Source: Betaproteobacteria bacterium GR16-43
GTDB lineage: Bacteria > Pseudomonadota > Gammaproteobacteria > Burkholderiales > Usitatibacteraceae
Length of the DNA: 64,000 nt
Assembly: GCA_001953215.1 (NCBI GenBank)
Contig: CP019169.1
Coordinates: 1,364,001-1,428,000, forward strand
Direction of reading: 5' to 3'
Part shown: piece after piece, positions 49,631 to 58,173 of the stretch
How the letters are laid out: every line of letters begins with the position of its first letter
Numbering within the stretch: the first letter of the stretch is position 1
Position numbers and translations under genes: made by a program
Notes under the pieces: model-generated
What the model saw: the letters and a program-made list of their open reading frames with translations, nothing else
What the model was told of the DNA's origin: nothing
Databases searched by the model: none

Positions 49631-51514
49631 CTACTGGTAGACGACCTGTGCCTTGAGATCCTGGGCCACCACGCGGTGGAGCGCCGCGAAATCGGCCACG
49701 ATCGTGCCGGGGCAGACGTTGCGATCCGTCTTGTCCACCACCTCACGCTTCACGTGCAGCACGTTGCCCTTCAGTTGGTAGGTCGAGCGGAACGTCGCCC
49801 ACTTGTTGGTGGCCGTCGCGTTCTTCGGCGTGGCGAGCACCTTCATCCCCTTCGGGAAGTGGTACGTGTATTCCTCGATGACGGTGCCGCCGGAGCAGGC
49901 CGTCTCCTCGACTCCCACGCCGTCGTCTTCGTCCACGGCGCCCGCGAACATGGAGATGGAACCCTCGCCGTAGTAGAACTGGCCGATCGAGAACGCGCCC
50001 GGACCGGGCATGCGCGTGTAGTCCTCGAACTCGAACTGCACCTTGTACTCGAAGGTATCGAGGAGCGGCTTCGGATCGTCGGAGACCATCTTGCCGAAGC
50101 CGGTCTTGTTGTTGCGCTTGTACATGCGCTTCATCACCTCTTCGATCTGCTGCTCGCTCAGGTCCCGATAGGCGCTGCGGGCGGTCGCGGCGAAGTCGCC
50201 CGTGGAGTTGACCTGCACGGTGCCGGTGACCGAGCCGTCGGGCTTGATGGTCACGTCCGTCTTCATGTGCGTCTTGCTCCGGTCGGAGCGGGCCGGCGGC
50301 GTTCGCATCCCGTCCTTGTAGCCGTCCACCAGTAGCACGGGTTTGTCCACGTCGGGCGAGGGCAGCATGCCGAAGGGCGTCGACGACGACGTGGAGTCGA
50401 GGTAGAGGTCCAGCGACGGCACGTAGACGATCACGTGGTTCACGCGCGAGAGCACGGGCACCTTCGGCAGGCGGTAGACCGAGCCCGCGTTCACGAGCGC
50501 TTGCGTGCTCACGATGCCCTTGGCCGCGAGCATCGCCTGCAGCAGCGTCGCGTGGTCCTTGCAGTCGCCCATCTTGTTGTCGATCACGAAGGCCTGGTCC
50601 CGCGGCACGACCGCGCCGACCCCGACGCAGTTGCCCGCGAAGTGGATGTTGGTCGCGACCCATTCGTAGAGCGCACGGGCCTGCTCGCGCGCGCCGGTCT
50701 TGCCTTTCGTCACTTCGTCGGCGAGGACTTTCACGCGATCGCTCACCACGGCCTTGGGACGAGCGCGCTCGCCGTAGGCCGCGGAGATCTCGCCGTAGGT
50801 GCGGAACGTCGAATACGAGAAGCCCGGTTGCTTGTCCGGGTCATACGCGGTGTAGTTGCGGCGCTTGTCCTTCATCGGCTGCGGATTCTTCCAGGTCCAC
50901 TCGACGACCTTGCGGCCATCCCGGGTCTCGTTGAGCGTCTCCGTCATCTCGGTGACGGCATGCTGCGTCCACAGGCCGGCGGGTGCGTCGATGCGTACCT
51001 TCACGTCGTCGTACGGGTAGCTGCGCGAGAACTGCTCGGTCACGGAGAAGTGACCGGGGAAGAGCGGCTCGGTCTGCGTCGTCCGATAGACGAAGACGAC
51101 CGTGTCACCCACCGCCACGTCGGGGAGGATCACCGTCTGTTGCGTGCGGTCCGAGAACGCGGGCGCGCCGGACTCGCTGCCCTTGTTGATGTCGAGCTGG
51201 TAGTTGGACTTCGGTGCGTCGATGCGCCGGCCATCGGCCTTGAGCGTGTACGCCTCGAGGATCTCGGCGCGTTCCACGCTCGTGCTGTAGCTCACGCCGG
51301 CGCGCTTCATGCGTTCCAGCACCTTCTCGTGGACGATCTTCACGGCCTGGTCGACGGTCGTCGTGCCGGAGCCGTCCGGGTTCACGACATAGGTGGTGTG
51401 ATAGCGCACGTTGCGCGAAAAGATCTCGGCAGGCTCATCGGCCGCCATCGCGGGAAGGGTTGCGAAGAGGGATGCGAATGCGGAAACTGCGGCTGCGATC
51501 GTGGTGCGAGTCAT
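49631..51514 (-). CDS. Exported DUF3857/transglutaminase-like protein
   Basis: A 627-residue secreted protein with signal peptide (cleavage near PAMAAD). Residues about 30-220 are the DUF3857 domain; the transglutaminase-like core has Cys318 in NKMGDCKDHATLL, His360 in RVNHVIVYV and Asp373 in LYLDSTSSS, so the papain-like triad is complete. A beta-rich C-terminal domain (DUF2569/3858-like) follows. Probably a periplasmic or outer-membrane cysteine peptidase or amidase; substrate unknown. A perfect TATAAT on the minus strand at 51550-51555 may be its -10. Confidence 0.9.
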   Translation of the reverse strand: MTRTTIAAAVSAFASLFATLPAMAADEPAEIFSRNVRYHTTYVVNPDGSGTTTVDQAVKIVHEKVLERMKRAGVSYSTSVERAEILEAYTLKADGRRIDAPKSNYQLDINKGSESGAPAFSDRTQQTVILPDVAVGDTVVFVYRTTQTEPLFPGHFSVTEQFSRSYPYDDVKVRIDAPAGLWTQHAVTEMTETLNETRDGRKVVEWTWKNPQPMKDKRRNYTAYDPDKQPGFSYSTFRTYGEISAAYGERARPKAVVSDRVKVLADEVTKGKTGAREQARALYEWVATNIHFAGNCVGVGAVVPRDQAFVIDNKMGDCKDHATLLQAMLAAKGIVSTQALVNAGSVYRLPKVPVLSRVNHVIVYVPSLDLYLDSTSSSTPFGMLPSPDVDKPVLLVDGYKDGMRTPPARSDRSKTHMKTDVTIKPDGSVTGTVQVNSTGDFAATARSAYRDLSEQQIEEVMKRMYKRNNKTGFGKMVSDDPKPLLDTFEYKVQFEFEDYTRMPGPGAFSIGQFYYGEGSISMFAGAVDEDDGVGVEETACSGGTVIEEYTYHFPKGMKVLATPKNATATNKWATFRSTYQLKGNVLHVKREVVDKTDRNVCPGTIVADFAALHRVVAQDLKAQVVYQ

Positions 51515-51549
51515 GTTTCGGATGCATTGGTCGTTCGGAAGAGGGTTGA

Positions 51550-51557
51550 ATTATAGT
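51550..51557. promoter_or_regulatory. Divergent -10 boxes between the transglutaminase-like and DUF2167 genes
   Basis: ATTATAGT contains TATAAT on the minus strand and TATAGT on the plus strand. It is about 36 bp before the minus-strand gene. For the plus-strand gene it implies a leader of about 180 bases, in which an inverted repeat TAAAC-CAAA-GTTTA lies near 51703-51716. No good -35 on either strand. Confidence 0.4.
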
Positions 51558-51738
51558 GCCGCTGGAAGTCGATTCTCCCTCTGTGGCGACATCATTTCCG
51601 AAGAGAACGTGTCGGCTGACAGGCGCGGTCAACAGGTGTCGAAAATCGGCAGCGAAAGTGACGCGACCGGTCAGCAAGGCAAGAAGTGCAACGTCGTTTC
51701 TTAAACCAAAGTTTAGAGATCCAAGGGGAGATTCAATC

Positions 51739-52629
51739 GTGTTCAAGATCATCCGGGGCGCCATTCTCGCCCTGTCGTTCGCCGCGGCCGCGCAGGCCCA
51801 GCAACCCACCGACGCCGCGAAGGCCGAAATGAAGGCGGCGCAGGATGCCGCGAGGGCCGCGATGCAGGAAGGCCCGAAGGACGTGAAGCTGGGCGCCCAG
51901 GCCACGCTGCACCTGCCGAAGGGCTACGTGTTCATCCCCGCCGCGGAAGCCACGCGCATGCTGAAGGCCATGGGCAACCGCCCCGGCAACGACACGCTGG
52001 GCATGATCTTCCCGTCCGATGCGGACGCCGGGCAATGGATGGCCGTGACGCGCTTCATTTCCTCGGGCTACATCAAGGACGATGACGCGAAGGACTGGAA
52101 GGCCGACGAGATGCTCGACCAGATCAAGGAAGGCACCGAGGCCTCGAACGCGGAGCGGCGCGCCAAGGGCTTCCCCGAGATGCAGATCGTGGGCTGGGTC
52201 GAGAAGCCGGCGTACGACGCGGCCACCCACCGCCTCGTGTGGGCGCTCGAGTCGAAGGACAAGAACCCGACTCCGGATTCCGAGCGCGGCGTGAACTACA
52301 ACACCTACCTGCTCGGGCGCGAGGGCTACATCAGCCTGAACTTCGTGACCGACATGGGTTCGATCGCGAAGGAAAAGCCCATCGCGAAGGAGCTCCTCGC
52401 CGCGCTGGAATTCGAGGGCGGCAAGAAGTACGCGGACTTCAACGCGTCCACGGACCACATCGCCGAGTACGGCCTCGCCGCGCTGGTGGGCGGCGTCGCC
52501 GCGAAGAAGCTCGGTCTCTTCGCGCTCATCGCCGCGTTCGCGGTGAAGTTCGCCAAGGTGATCGCACTCGGCGCCTTCGCGCTGGGCGCGGCGTTCCTCA
52601 AGTTCTTCAAGGGCAAGAAGGAGGAGTGA
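51739..52629 (+). CDS. DUF2167 membrane protein
   Basis: A 296-residue exported protein: signal peptide (cleavage near AAQAQ), the DUF2167 domain with LGAQATLHLPKGYVFIPAAEA, GMIFPSDADAGQWMAVTRFISSGYIKDDDAK and IVGWVEKPAYDAATHRLVWAL, then one or two C-terminal transmembrane helices and a basic tail. The fold is unknown. The GTG start at 51739 has GGGGAG upstream. It is followed by an M50 protease gene 4 bases later; the pair suggests a membrane-quality or proteolysis function. Confidence 0.88.
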   Translation: MFKIIRGAILALSFAAAAQAQQPTDAAKAEMKAAQDAARAAMQEGPKDVKLGAQATLHLPKGYVFIPAAEATRMLKAMGNRPGNDTLGMIFPSDADAGQWMAVTRFISSGYIKDDDAKDWKADEMLDQIKEGTEASNAERRAKGFPEMQIVGWVEKPAYDAATHRLVWALESKDKNPTPDSERGVNYNTYLLGREGYISLNFVTDMGSIAKEKPIAKELLAALEFEGGKKYADFNASTDHIAEYGLAALVGGVAAKKLGLFALIAAFAVKFAKVIALGAFALGAAFLKFFKGKKEE

Positions 52630-52633
52630 GCCG

Positions 52634-53362
52634 GTGCTGAAGATCCTCGCCGCGCTCTTCGCGGCCGGCAAGCTGGGCAAGGTCGCGCTCACCGGGGGCA
52701 CGATGCTGATCTCGGTGTTCGCCTACGCGCTCATCTTCGGCTGGTGGTATGCGGTGGGATTCGTGGCACTCATCTTCGTGCACGAGATGGGGCACTTCAT
52801 CGCGGCCCGGCAGCGCGGCCTCGACGTCGGCGCCCCGACCTTCATTCCCTTCGTCGGCGCGTGGATCCAGTTGAAGGATCTCCCGCACGACGCGGAGATG
52901 GAGGCGTACATCGGCGTCGCGGGGCCGCTGGCGGGAACGGCGGCGGCGCTCATCTGCTATCTCTTCGCGCGGTCTTACGACAGCGACCTGCTGCTGGCCC
53001 TCTCGTACGCGGGATTCTTCCTGAACCTCTTCAACATGATTCCGCTCTCGCCCTTCGACGGCGGGCGCGTCACGGCCGTCCTCTCGCCGCGCGTGTGGTT
53101 CGCGGGCGTGCCGATCCTGGTCGCGCTCTTCTTCTGGCGCCCGAGTCCGATGCTGATCCTGGTGGCGATCCTCGCCGCGCCGCAGCTCATGCGCGCCTTC
53201 AAGTACGACCCGAAGGCGCCGGAGAACGCGATCTACTACGGCGTGAGCACGGAACACAAGGTGACCTACGGGGCGCTCTACCTCGCGCTGGTGGGATACC
53301 TCGCCGTGATGACGTACCAGGTGCACGAGATGCTGGCGCACGTGCATTCGAAGCCGAACTAG
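52634..53362 (+). CDS. Site-2 protease family (M50) membrane metalloprotease
   Basis: A 242-residue membrane protein with about five helices. Zinc ligands His50 and His54 with Glu51 are in FVHEMGHFIAARQRG, and the third ligand Asp142 is in IPLSPFDGGRVTA, so the intramembrane active site is complete. There is no PDZ domain. It starts with GTG right after the DUF2167 gene, possibly cutting that protein or its partners (inference). It converges on a GNAT gene with a small overlap. Confidence 0.92.
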   Translation: MLKILAALFAAGKLGKVALTGGTMLISVFAYALIFGWWYAVGFVALIFVHEMGHFIAARQRGLDVGAPTFIPFVGAWIQLKDLPHDAEMEAYIGVAGPLAGTAAALICYLFARSYDSDLLLALSYAGFFLNLFNMIPLSPFDGGRVTAVLSPRVWFAGVPILVALFFWRPSPMLILVAILAAPQLMRAFKYDPKAPENAIYYGVSTEHKVTYGALYLALVGYLAVMTYQVHEMLAHVHSKPN

Positions 53363-53853
53363 GCTTCGTACAACTGATCCCCCGGACGATCCGCGCCGGG
53401 GATCTCCTCGAATCCGAGCGATTTCACGAGGGCGATCGACGCGACATTGCGCCGGTCGACGTTCGCGAGCAGGGACTTCGCGCCGTACGTCTCGCGCAAC
53501 TCCCGGATCATCACGTCGGTGGCTTCGCGCGCGTAGCCCTTGCGCTGCTGCGAGGGCGCGATCACGAACGCCACGTATGCGCTGCGGTTGGCCATGACGG
53601 TCGCTTGCACGAAGCCCGCCACTTCGTGGGAAGACGCTTCGCGCACCACCCAGTTCAGCCAGAGCTCGGAGCCGTCACGCGAGTGGCGCGACTCGAGTTT
53701 CGCGTAGCGTTCCGCAAGCGCTGCGACGGAGACGGGCGGGGCCTCGTCGGTGTAGAGGTAGATCGCGGGATCGGAGAGCGCCGCGAACATCTCGCGCGCG
53801 TGCGTCCGCATGAGCGGCTCGAGGTCGAGCCGGGCCGTCACCAGTCGGCGCAC
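53359..53853 (-). CDS. GNAT family N-acetyltransferase
   Basis: A 164-residue acetyltransferase of the RimJ/RimL-like type: LVTARLDLEPLM, then AYVAFVIAPSQQRKGYAREAT with the acetyl-CoA loop Q-R-K-G-Y-A, and NVASIALVKSLGFEE. Acceptor unknown. The GTG start at 53853 shares one base with the upstream stop (TAGTG), so it is translated together with the SnoaL-like gene. Confidence 0.85.
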   Translation of the reverse strand: MRRLVTARLDLEPLMRTHAREMFAALSDPAIYLYTDEAPPVSVAALAERYAKLESRHSRDGSELWLNWVVREASSHEVAGFVQATVMANRSAYVAFVIAPSQQRKGYAREATDVMIRELRETYGAKSLLANVDRRNVASIALVKSLGFEEIPGADRPGDQLYEA

Positions 53854-54359
53854 TAGAACATCCCGTTTTTGTTCTCGGAAGAAGAAGGAATCGGCCGCAC
53901 CGCGTCCCAGTGCTCCACGACCTTGCCGTCGGCGTCCACGCGGAAGATGTCCACGCCGGCCCATTCGCGGCGCGTCCAGTTCCAGTACTCCGGGAAGATC
54001 GAGTACGTGTGCACCGCGACCAAGTTGCCTTCCGCGAGCACGCGCTTGAACTCGAAGCGCTTGGTCGGATAGTCCTTCGCGGCCTTCTCGAAGTAGGCGA
54101 TGAAGGCTTCCTTGCCGTCGCCCACTTCCGGGTTGTGCTGGATGTACGTGGCGCCGGCGTACTTCTCGATCGCCCCGCGCGGGTTCGACTGGTTGGTGGC
54201 CATGTCGTAGAACGCGATCACGTTCTTCTTGTTGCGCTCGAGTTGCTCCTTCGTGACTTCGAGCGTCTGCGCCTTGAGGATCCCCGAGTTCGCGACGAAC
54301 AGGAGCACGAGAACCACGGCGATGGTGAGGCGGATCAGCGAGGGGCGGGGGCTAGGCAT
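53853..54359 (-). CDS. Membrane-anchored or secreted SnoaL-like protein
   Basis: A 168-residue protein with an N-terminal hydrophobic segment (LTIAVVLVLLFVANSGILKA), then the SnoaL/NTF2-like domain: NVIAFYDMATNQSNPRGAIEKY, ATYIQHNPEVGDGKEAFIAYF and VDIFRVDADGKVVEHWDAVRPIP. Proteins of this branch are often annotated as predicted SnoaL-like aldol-condensation catalysts, but function is unproven. It overlaps the upstream GNAT gene (stop at 54352) by eight bases. Confidence 0.87.
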   Translation of the reverse strand: MPSPRPSLIRLTIAVVLVLLFVANSGILKAQTLEVTKEQLERNKKNVIAFYDMATNQSNPRGAIEKYAGATYIQHNPEVGDGKEAFIAYFEKAAKDYPTKRFEFKRVLAEGNLVAVHTYSIFPEYWNWTRREWAGVDIFRVDADGKVVEHWDAVRPIPSSSENKNGMF

Positions 54360-55029
54360 TCCGAGACACTACTCGCATTGGCACCTCGCGGTCGAGCCGG
54401 AAGCCCATGCGTTCGTAGAGAGCCCGCGCGCGCGTATTGGCTGATGCAACATGCAGGAACGGCACCTCACCGCGCTCCATTTGCGTTCGGATCATGAGAT
54501 CGGTGAGCCGCTTCGCGAGCCCGCGGCCCTGGTGGTCCGGGTGCGTGCAGATGCCGCTCACTTCGTGCAGATTGCCCGCTTGCAGGCGCTCGCCCGCCAT
54601 CGCGATGAGCTGGCCGTTCTCGAAAACGCCGAACCATTCGCCCAGCTCGACGGTGCGCTCCGCGAACGGGCCGGGCCTGGTGAGCTCGGTGAGGCGCATC
54701 GCCTGCGGGACGTGAAAAGGCCCGAGCCGCATGGGCTCGAGAGTCGGATCGGCCTCGGGCTTCGCACCCTCCCAGAGCATTGCGCACATCGATGCATCGA
54801 CGTGGATCGTCCAGCCCTTCGGTTCCGGCCCGGACCAATCCGCGCAATAGAACTTCTCGCCGGGCGCGCAGTGCGGGGCGAGGCCGGCCCAATCCGGATT
54901 CCGCGGATCGGCAAAACCGATCAGGGGAGAATAGCCACGCGCATAGCGGCGGGCGCTGGCAGTGCCGGCAGTGAGGTGCGCGTGCGTTCCACTCAACGAA
55001 CGCCAGAGGATGTTCTCGAGAATCGTCAT
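54352..55029 (-). CDS. GNAT family N-acetyltransferase (FR47-like)
   Basis: A 225-residue protein with the acetyltransferase domain in the C-terminal half: GNLHEVSGICTHPDHQGRGLAKRLTD (acetyl-CoA binding Q-G-R-G-L-A) and VASANTRARALYERMGFRL. The N-terminal half has a degenerate GNAT-like fold, as in FR47 enzymes. Acceptor unknown. First of a three-gene unit GNAT-SnoaL-GNAT, and divergent from osmC. Confidence 0.85.
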   Translation of the reverse strand: MTILENILWRSLSGTHAHLTAGTASARRYARGYSPLIGFADPRNPDWAGLAPHCAPGEKFYCADWSGPEPKGWTIHVDASMCAMLWEGAKPEADPTLEPMRLGPFHVPQAMRLTELTRPGPFAERTVELGEWFGVFENGQLIAMAGERLQAGNLHEVSGICTHPDHQGRGLAKRLTDLMIRTQMERGEVPFLHVASANTRARALYERMGFRLDREVPMRVVSRNA

Positions 55030-55117
55030 TCGGACGCGATCTTTCCGGCCTGCGGGATGTCCAATTCCATCACACAATCGCGCAGGCACGCACCCCAACC
55101 CCCACAAGGAGAAGACC

Positions 55118-55558
55118 ATGGCTGGAATCGAGAAGACGGCAACCGTTCATTGGGAAGGCGGCGGCAAGGCCGGTGTCGGCAAGATCAGCACGCAAACCGC
55201 GGCGCTGAAGGAATACCCCTACGGCTTCGGCAGCCGCTTCGAGGACGACCGGCGCGGAACGAACCCCGAGGAGATCCTGGCCGCCGCGCACGCTGCGTGC
55301 TTCACGATGGCGTTCTCGTTCGCGTGCGACAAGGCGGGTTTCAAGACGGAGAAGATCGACACCACCGCGGCGGTGCGCCTCGCGAAGGATGGCGATGGCT
55401 TCAAGATCGACCGCATCGCGCTCGAACTCACCGCGACGATCCCGGGCATCACGCTGCCGCAGTTCGACGAGCTCGCGCAAGGCGCCAAGAAGGGCTGCCC
55501 GCTTTCCAAGGCGCTGGCCGCGGTGCCCGAGATTACGCTGAAGGCGACGCTGGCCTGA
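55118..55558 (+). CDS. OsmC family peroxiredoxin
   Basis: A 146-residue thiol peroxidase that reduces organic hydroperoxides. The two redox cysteines are in AAAHAACFTMAFSFAC and KKGCPLSKAL, and the Arg/Glu pair in FEDDRRGTNPEEILA is present. A ribosome site AGGAG precedes the ATG at 55118. It converges on the aminoacylase gene and is divergent from the GNAT gene. Confidence 0.93.
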   Translation: MAGIEKTATVHWEGGGKAGVGKISTQTAALKEYPYGFGSRFEDDRRGTNPEEILAAAHAACFTMAFSFACDKAGFKTEKIDTTAAVRLAKDGDGFKIDRIALELTATIPGITLPQFDELAQGAKKGCPLSKALAAVPEITLKATLA

Positions 55559-55573
55559 CGTAGCGAGAGGTCA

Positions 55574-57169
55574 TCACGGGAGCTGGCGGGAGGGTCCGTA
55601 CACGACCTTTCCCGGCCGCTCCGCCGTCATCGCTCCGTTTTCGAACACGACGCGCCCGTTCACCACGACCTGGTTCACGCCCACCGGGTACTGGTGCGGC
55701 TTCTCGTACGTCGCCTGGTCCGCGACCGTGTTCGGATCGAACACCACGATGTCGGCTTTCATCCCGGGCCGCAGGACGCCACGATCCACGAGGCCGATGC
55801 GCGCGGCGGGATAGGAGCTCATCTTCCGGACCGCGTCTTCGAGCGAGATGACCTTCTTCTCGCGCGTGTAGAGGCCCAGCACGCGCACGAACGTGCCGTA
55901 GCTGCGCGGGTGCGGTGAGCCGCGATCGAAGATCGGCACCTCGCCATCGGAGGCGATCATCGTCGCGGGGTGGGCCAGGATCCGCACGAGGTCGCCCTCG
56001 TCGATCGCGTGGAAGATCCCGCGGCAACGTCCCGTCTCCACCAGCCACAGCACCGTCTCGGCCGCGTTCGTCATTGTGGGCTCGAGGCCGCGTTCCTTCG
56101 TGATGTTGCCCAGGCGCTTGCCGGCGAGCGACATGTCGAAGTCGCAGCTCGCGATCTGCACGTTGTTCGCGTCCCCGCCGCCGCGCTCGTTCACGAGGAG
56201 GTCTTCGGTTTCGGCGCGGATCTTGGCGCGCATCGCCGGGTCCTTGAGCCGCTTCACCATCCCTTCGCGCCCGCCTTCGCGCGTCCATGCGGGGAGCAAC
56301 GCGCCTTCCACGGTGGTGCTGGACGCCGTGTATGGATACTGGTCGATGGTGGCGTCGACGCCGCGCGCACGAGCTTCGTCGATCAGCTTCAACGTCTCTA
56401 CGCTCTTGCCCCAGTTCGCCTTGCCGATCATCTTGTGGTGCGAGATCTGCGTGGGGAGCTTGCCCTGCTCGCCGATGGCGATCGTGTCCTTCACGCTCTG
56501 CACCACGCCCGCGGCCTCGTCGCGCATGTGCGAGGTGTGTACGCCACCCATCGCGCCCGAAACCCTTTCCAGGTCGATCACTTCGGAGAGCGGCGCGAAA
56601 TTGGCCGGCGTGTAGAAGAGCCCGGTGCTCAAGCCGAACGCGCCATCGCGCATGCCTTGCACGACCAGCGCCTTCATCTGCTCCATCTCCGCCGGCGTCG
56701 CGTGGCGGTTCTCATGGGCCAGCACCTTCGTGCGCACGTCACCGTGGCCGATGAAGCTGCCGATGTTGATGGACTTCGGAAGTGCCTCGAGCTTGTCGAG
56801 GAAGGGCTTCAGCGGCACCGGCGATTGGCCGTCGGGGCCTTCCATGATCGTGGTCACGCCCTGGCGGATGTAGTTGTCCGCAGTCGGCACCTGGAAGATC
56901 CCGCGCGAGGCGTGCGTGTGGACGTCGATGAAGCCGGGCGCGACGGCCGCGCCTTTCGCGTCGACGGTTCGTACCGCGGGTGAATCGATGGTCGGCGCGA
57001 TCTTCACGATCGTGTCGCCGCGCACGGCGAGATCCGCGCGATACCAGGGGCTGCCGGTGCCGTCGACGATGCGCCCGTTCTTGATCAGCAGGTCGTAGGG
57101 CGGATCGGCGGCGAGGGCCGAAGTGCAGGCGAGGGCGAGGAATGCGGCGCGGGTCAGGGTACGAAACAT
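55574..57169 (-). CDS. Exported N-acyl-D-amino-acid deacylase family amidohydrolase
   Basis: A 531-residue metal-dependent amidohydrolase. Signal peptide ends near SALAAD; LLIKNGRIVDGTGSPWYRADL is the typical start; metal ligands are in GFIDVHTHAS, HTSHMRDEA and SHHKMIGK; DQYPYTASSTT is the signature of D-aminoacylases. It would release D-amino acids from N-acyl derivatives in the periplasm. A ribosome site GGAGG precedes the ATG. With DadA-like and Bug genes nearby it suggests use of D-amino-acid derivatives, for instance from peptidoglycan (inference). Confidence 0.9.
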   Translation of the reverse strand: MFRTLTRAAFLALACTSALAADPPYDLLIKNGRIVDGTGSPWYRADLAVRGDTIVKIAPTIDSPAVRTVDAKGAAVAPGFIDVHTHASRGIFQVPTADNYIRQGVTTIMEGPDGQSPVPLKPFLDKLEALPKSINIGSFIGHGDVRTKVLAHENRHATPAEMEQMKALVVQGMRDGAFGLSTGLFYTPANFAPLSEVIDLERVSGAMGGVHTSHMRDEAAGVVQSVKDTIAIGEQGKLPTQISHHKMIGKANWGKSVETLKLIDEARARGVDATIDQYPYTASSTTVEGALLPAWTREGGREGMVKRLKDPAMRAKIRAETEDLLVNERGGGDANNVQIASCDFDMSLAGKRLGNITKERGLEPTMTNAAETVLWLVETGRCRGIFHAIDEGDLVRILAHPATMIASDGEVPIFDRGSPHPRSYGTFVRVLGLYTREKKVISLEDAVRKMSSYPAARIGLVDRGVLRPGMKADIVVFDPNTVADQATYEKPHQYPVGVNQVVVNGRVVFENGAMTAERPGKVVYGPSRQLP

Positions 57170-57230
57170 GGATCCTCCTTCGGGTTCCGAAATATATACA
57201 CTCTCGCCATTCCCGATCCGGAGTCCCGCC

Positions 57231-57701
57231 ATGAGAGTCCTTGCCGCCGCTGCTTTCACGATCCTTTCGACCACCGCCCTCGCCCAGGTGACGGAGACCG
57301 TGCAGCTCACCATCACGGGCGGACCCAACGCGGGCAAGCACGAGGCGACCGCCGATCGCGGGGGCTGTAGCGCAGGCCTCACGGGCGCGGGCTCGTTCGG
57401 GAATCAACTCTCGAACCCGAAGGACAAGGACCCGAAGAAGTTCAACAGCCTCCAGTTGATTCTTCCGGATGCGAAGAAGAGCGACAACTTCCTCATCGTC
57501 GTGGGCTTCGGGCCGTTGATGAGCCGCAGCGCGACCTACACCGTCGATACGCGTTCGGATTCGCGGATGAAGGGTGGGAGCGGGAAGGTCACCGTGGACG
57601 ACAAGGGTGCGACGGCAACCGTGACGTTCGCTGCGACCACGGCCGATGGCGTGAAGATGGAAGGCACCATCGACTGCAAGAACGTGACGCGGGGCAAGTA
57701 G
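57231..57701 (+). CDS. Secreted protein of unknown function
   Basis: A 156-residue exported protein, signal peptide ending near TALAQV. The beta-rich mature part (VQLTITGGPNAGKHEATA, KKSDNFLIVVGFGPLMSRS, ATATVTFAATTADGVKMEG) has two cysteines that may be bridged (GGCSAG and IDCKN). No family recognised. A ribosome site GGAG lies upstream and a -10-like TATACA at 57195. It is divergent from the amidohydrolase. Confidence 0.75.
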   Translation: MRVLAAAAFTILSTTALAQVTETVQLTITGGPNAGKHEATADRGGCSAGLTGAGSFGNQLSNPKDKDPKKFNSLQLILPDAKKSDNFLIVVGFGPLMSRSATYTVDTRSDSRMKGGSGKVTVDDKGATATVTFAATTADGVKMEGTIDCKNVTRGK

Positions 57702-57704
57702 ACG

Positions 57705-58173
57705 CTACCGCTTCGGGTCGGCGTCCAGCCTGCGGACCTTGTAGCCCTTCTTCTCGAGCTCCGAGAGGATGCTCGCGGGCCCGGACAGGTGCATGGCGCC
57801 CACGACCACGAAGGGCCGCTTGCCGTTCTTCACGATCGCGTCGATGCGCTCGGCCATGAAGGGATTCCGGCCTTCGACGATCTTCGCGCAGACGGAAGCC
57901 TTGAGCTCGGTCGCGCAGTCATACGTGCGGCTCAAGCGGTAGGCGCCTTCCAGGTCACCGGAGAGCATGAGGTCCAGCACGGCCCGCGAGCGCCTGGCGA
58001 GTGGTGGTGTTCAACTCGAGCGCCACCGGGCTGGCACCGTGGTTGGAGGCGGCCACGTAGGCTTTGCCTGAATCGCTCGACACTTCGAAGACGGTGCCCA
58101 CGACGCGAGGCTCTTCGGCCAGCGCGGCGAATGAACAGGCCAGCGCGAGGCCGGCGAGGAAGCTACGACCCAA
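57705..58173 (-). pseudogene. Broken gene: unrelated secreted N-terminus joined to a TraB/GumN C-terminal part
   Basis: The 5' piece (start 58173) encodes a signal peptide and about 40 residues (EPRVVGTVFEVSSDSGKAYV), then runs out of frame to a stop at 57955. The 3' piece, in another frame (57705-57980), matches the C-terminal third of TraB/GumN proteins: CAKIVEGRNPFMAERIDAIV and PFVVVGAMHLSGPASILSELE. The usual N-terminal TraB part with its GSIH motif is missing. The junction is near 57980-58010. It looks like an internal deletion that fused two genes; a sequencing error alone would not restore the missing residues. The short start at 57980 could still make a C-terminal peptide. Confidence 0.65.

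Noticed and set aside
57705..58173. Two independent intact small genes
   Set aside because: The 3' piece lacks two thirds of the TraB domain and the 5' piece ends soon after its signal peptide out of frame, so a broken gene is likelier.
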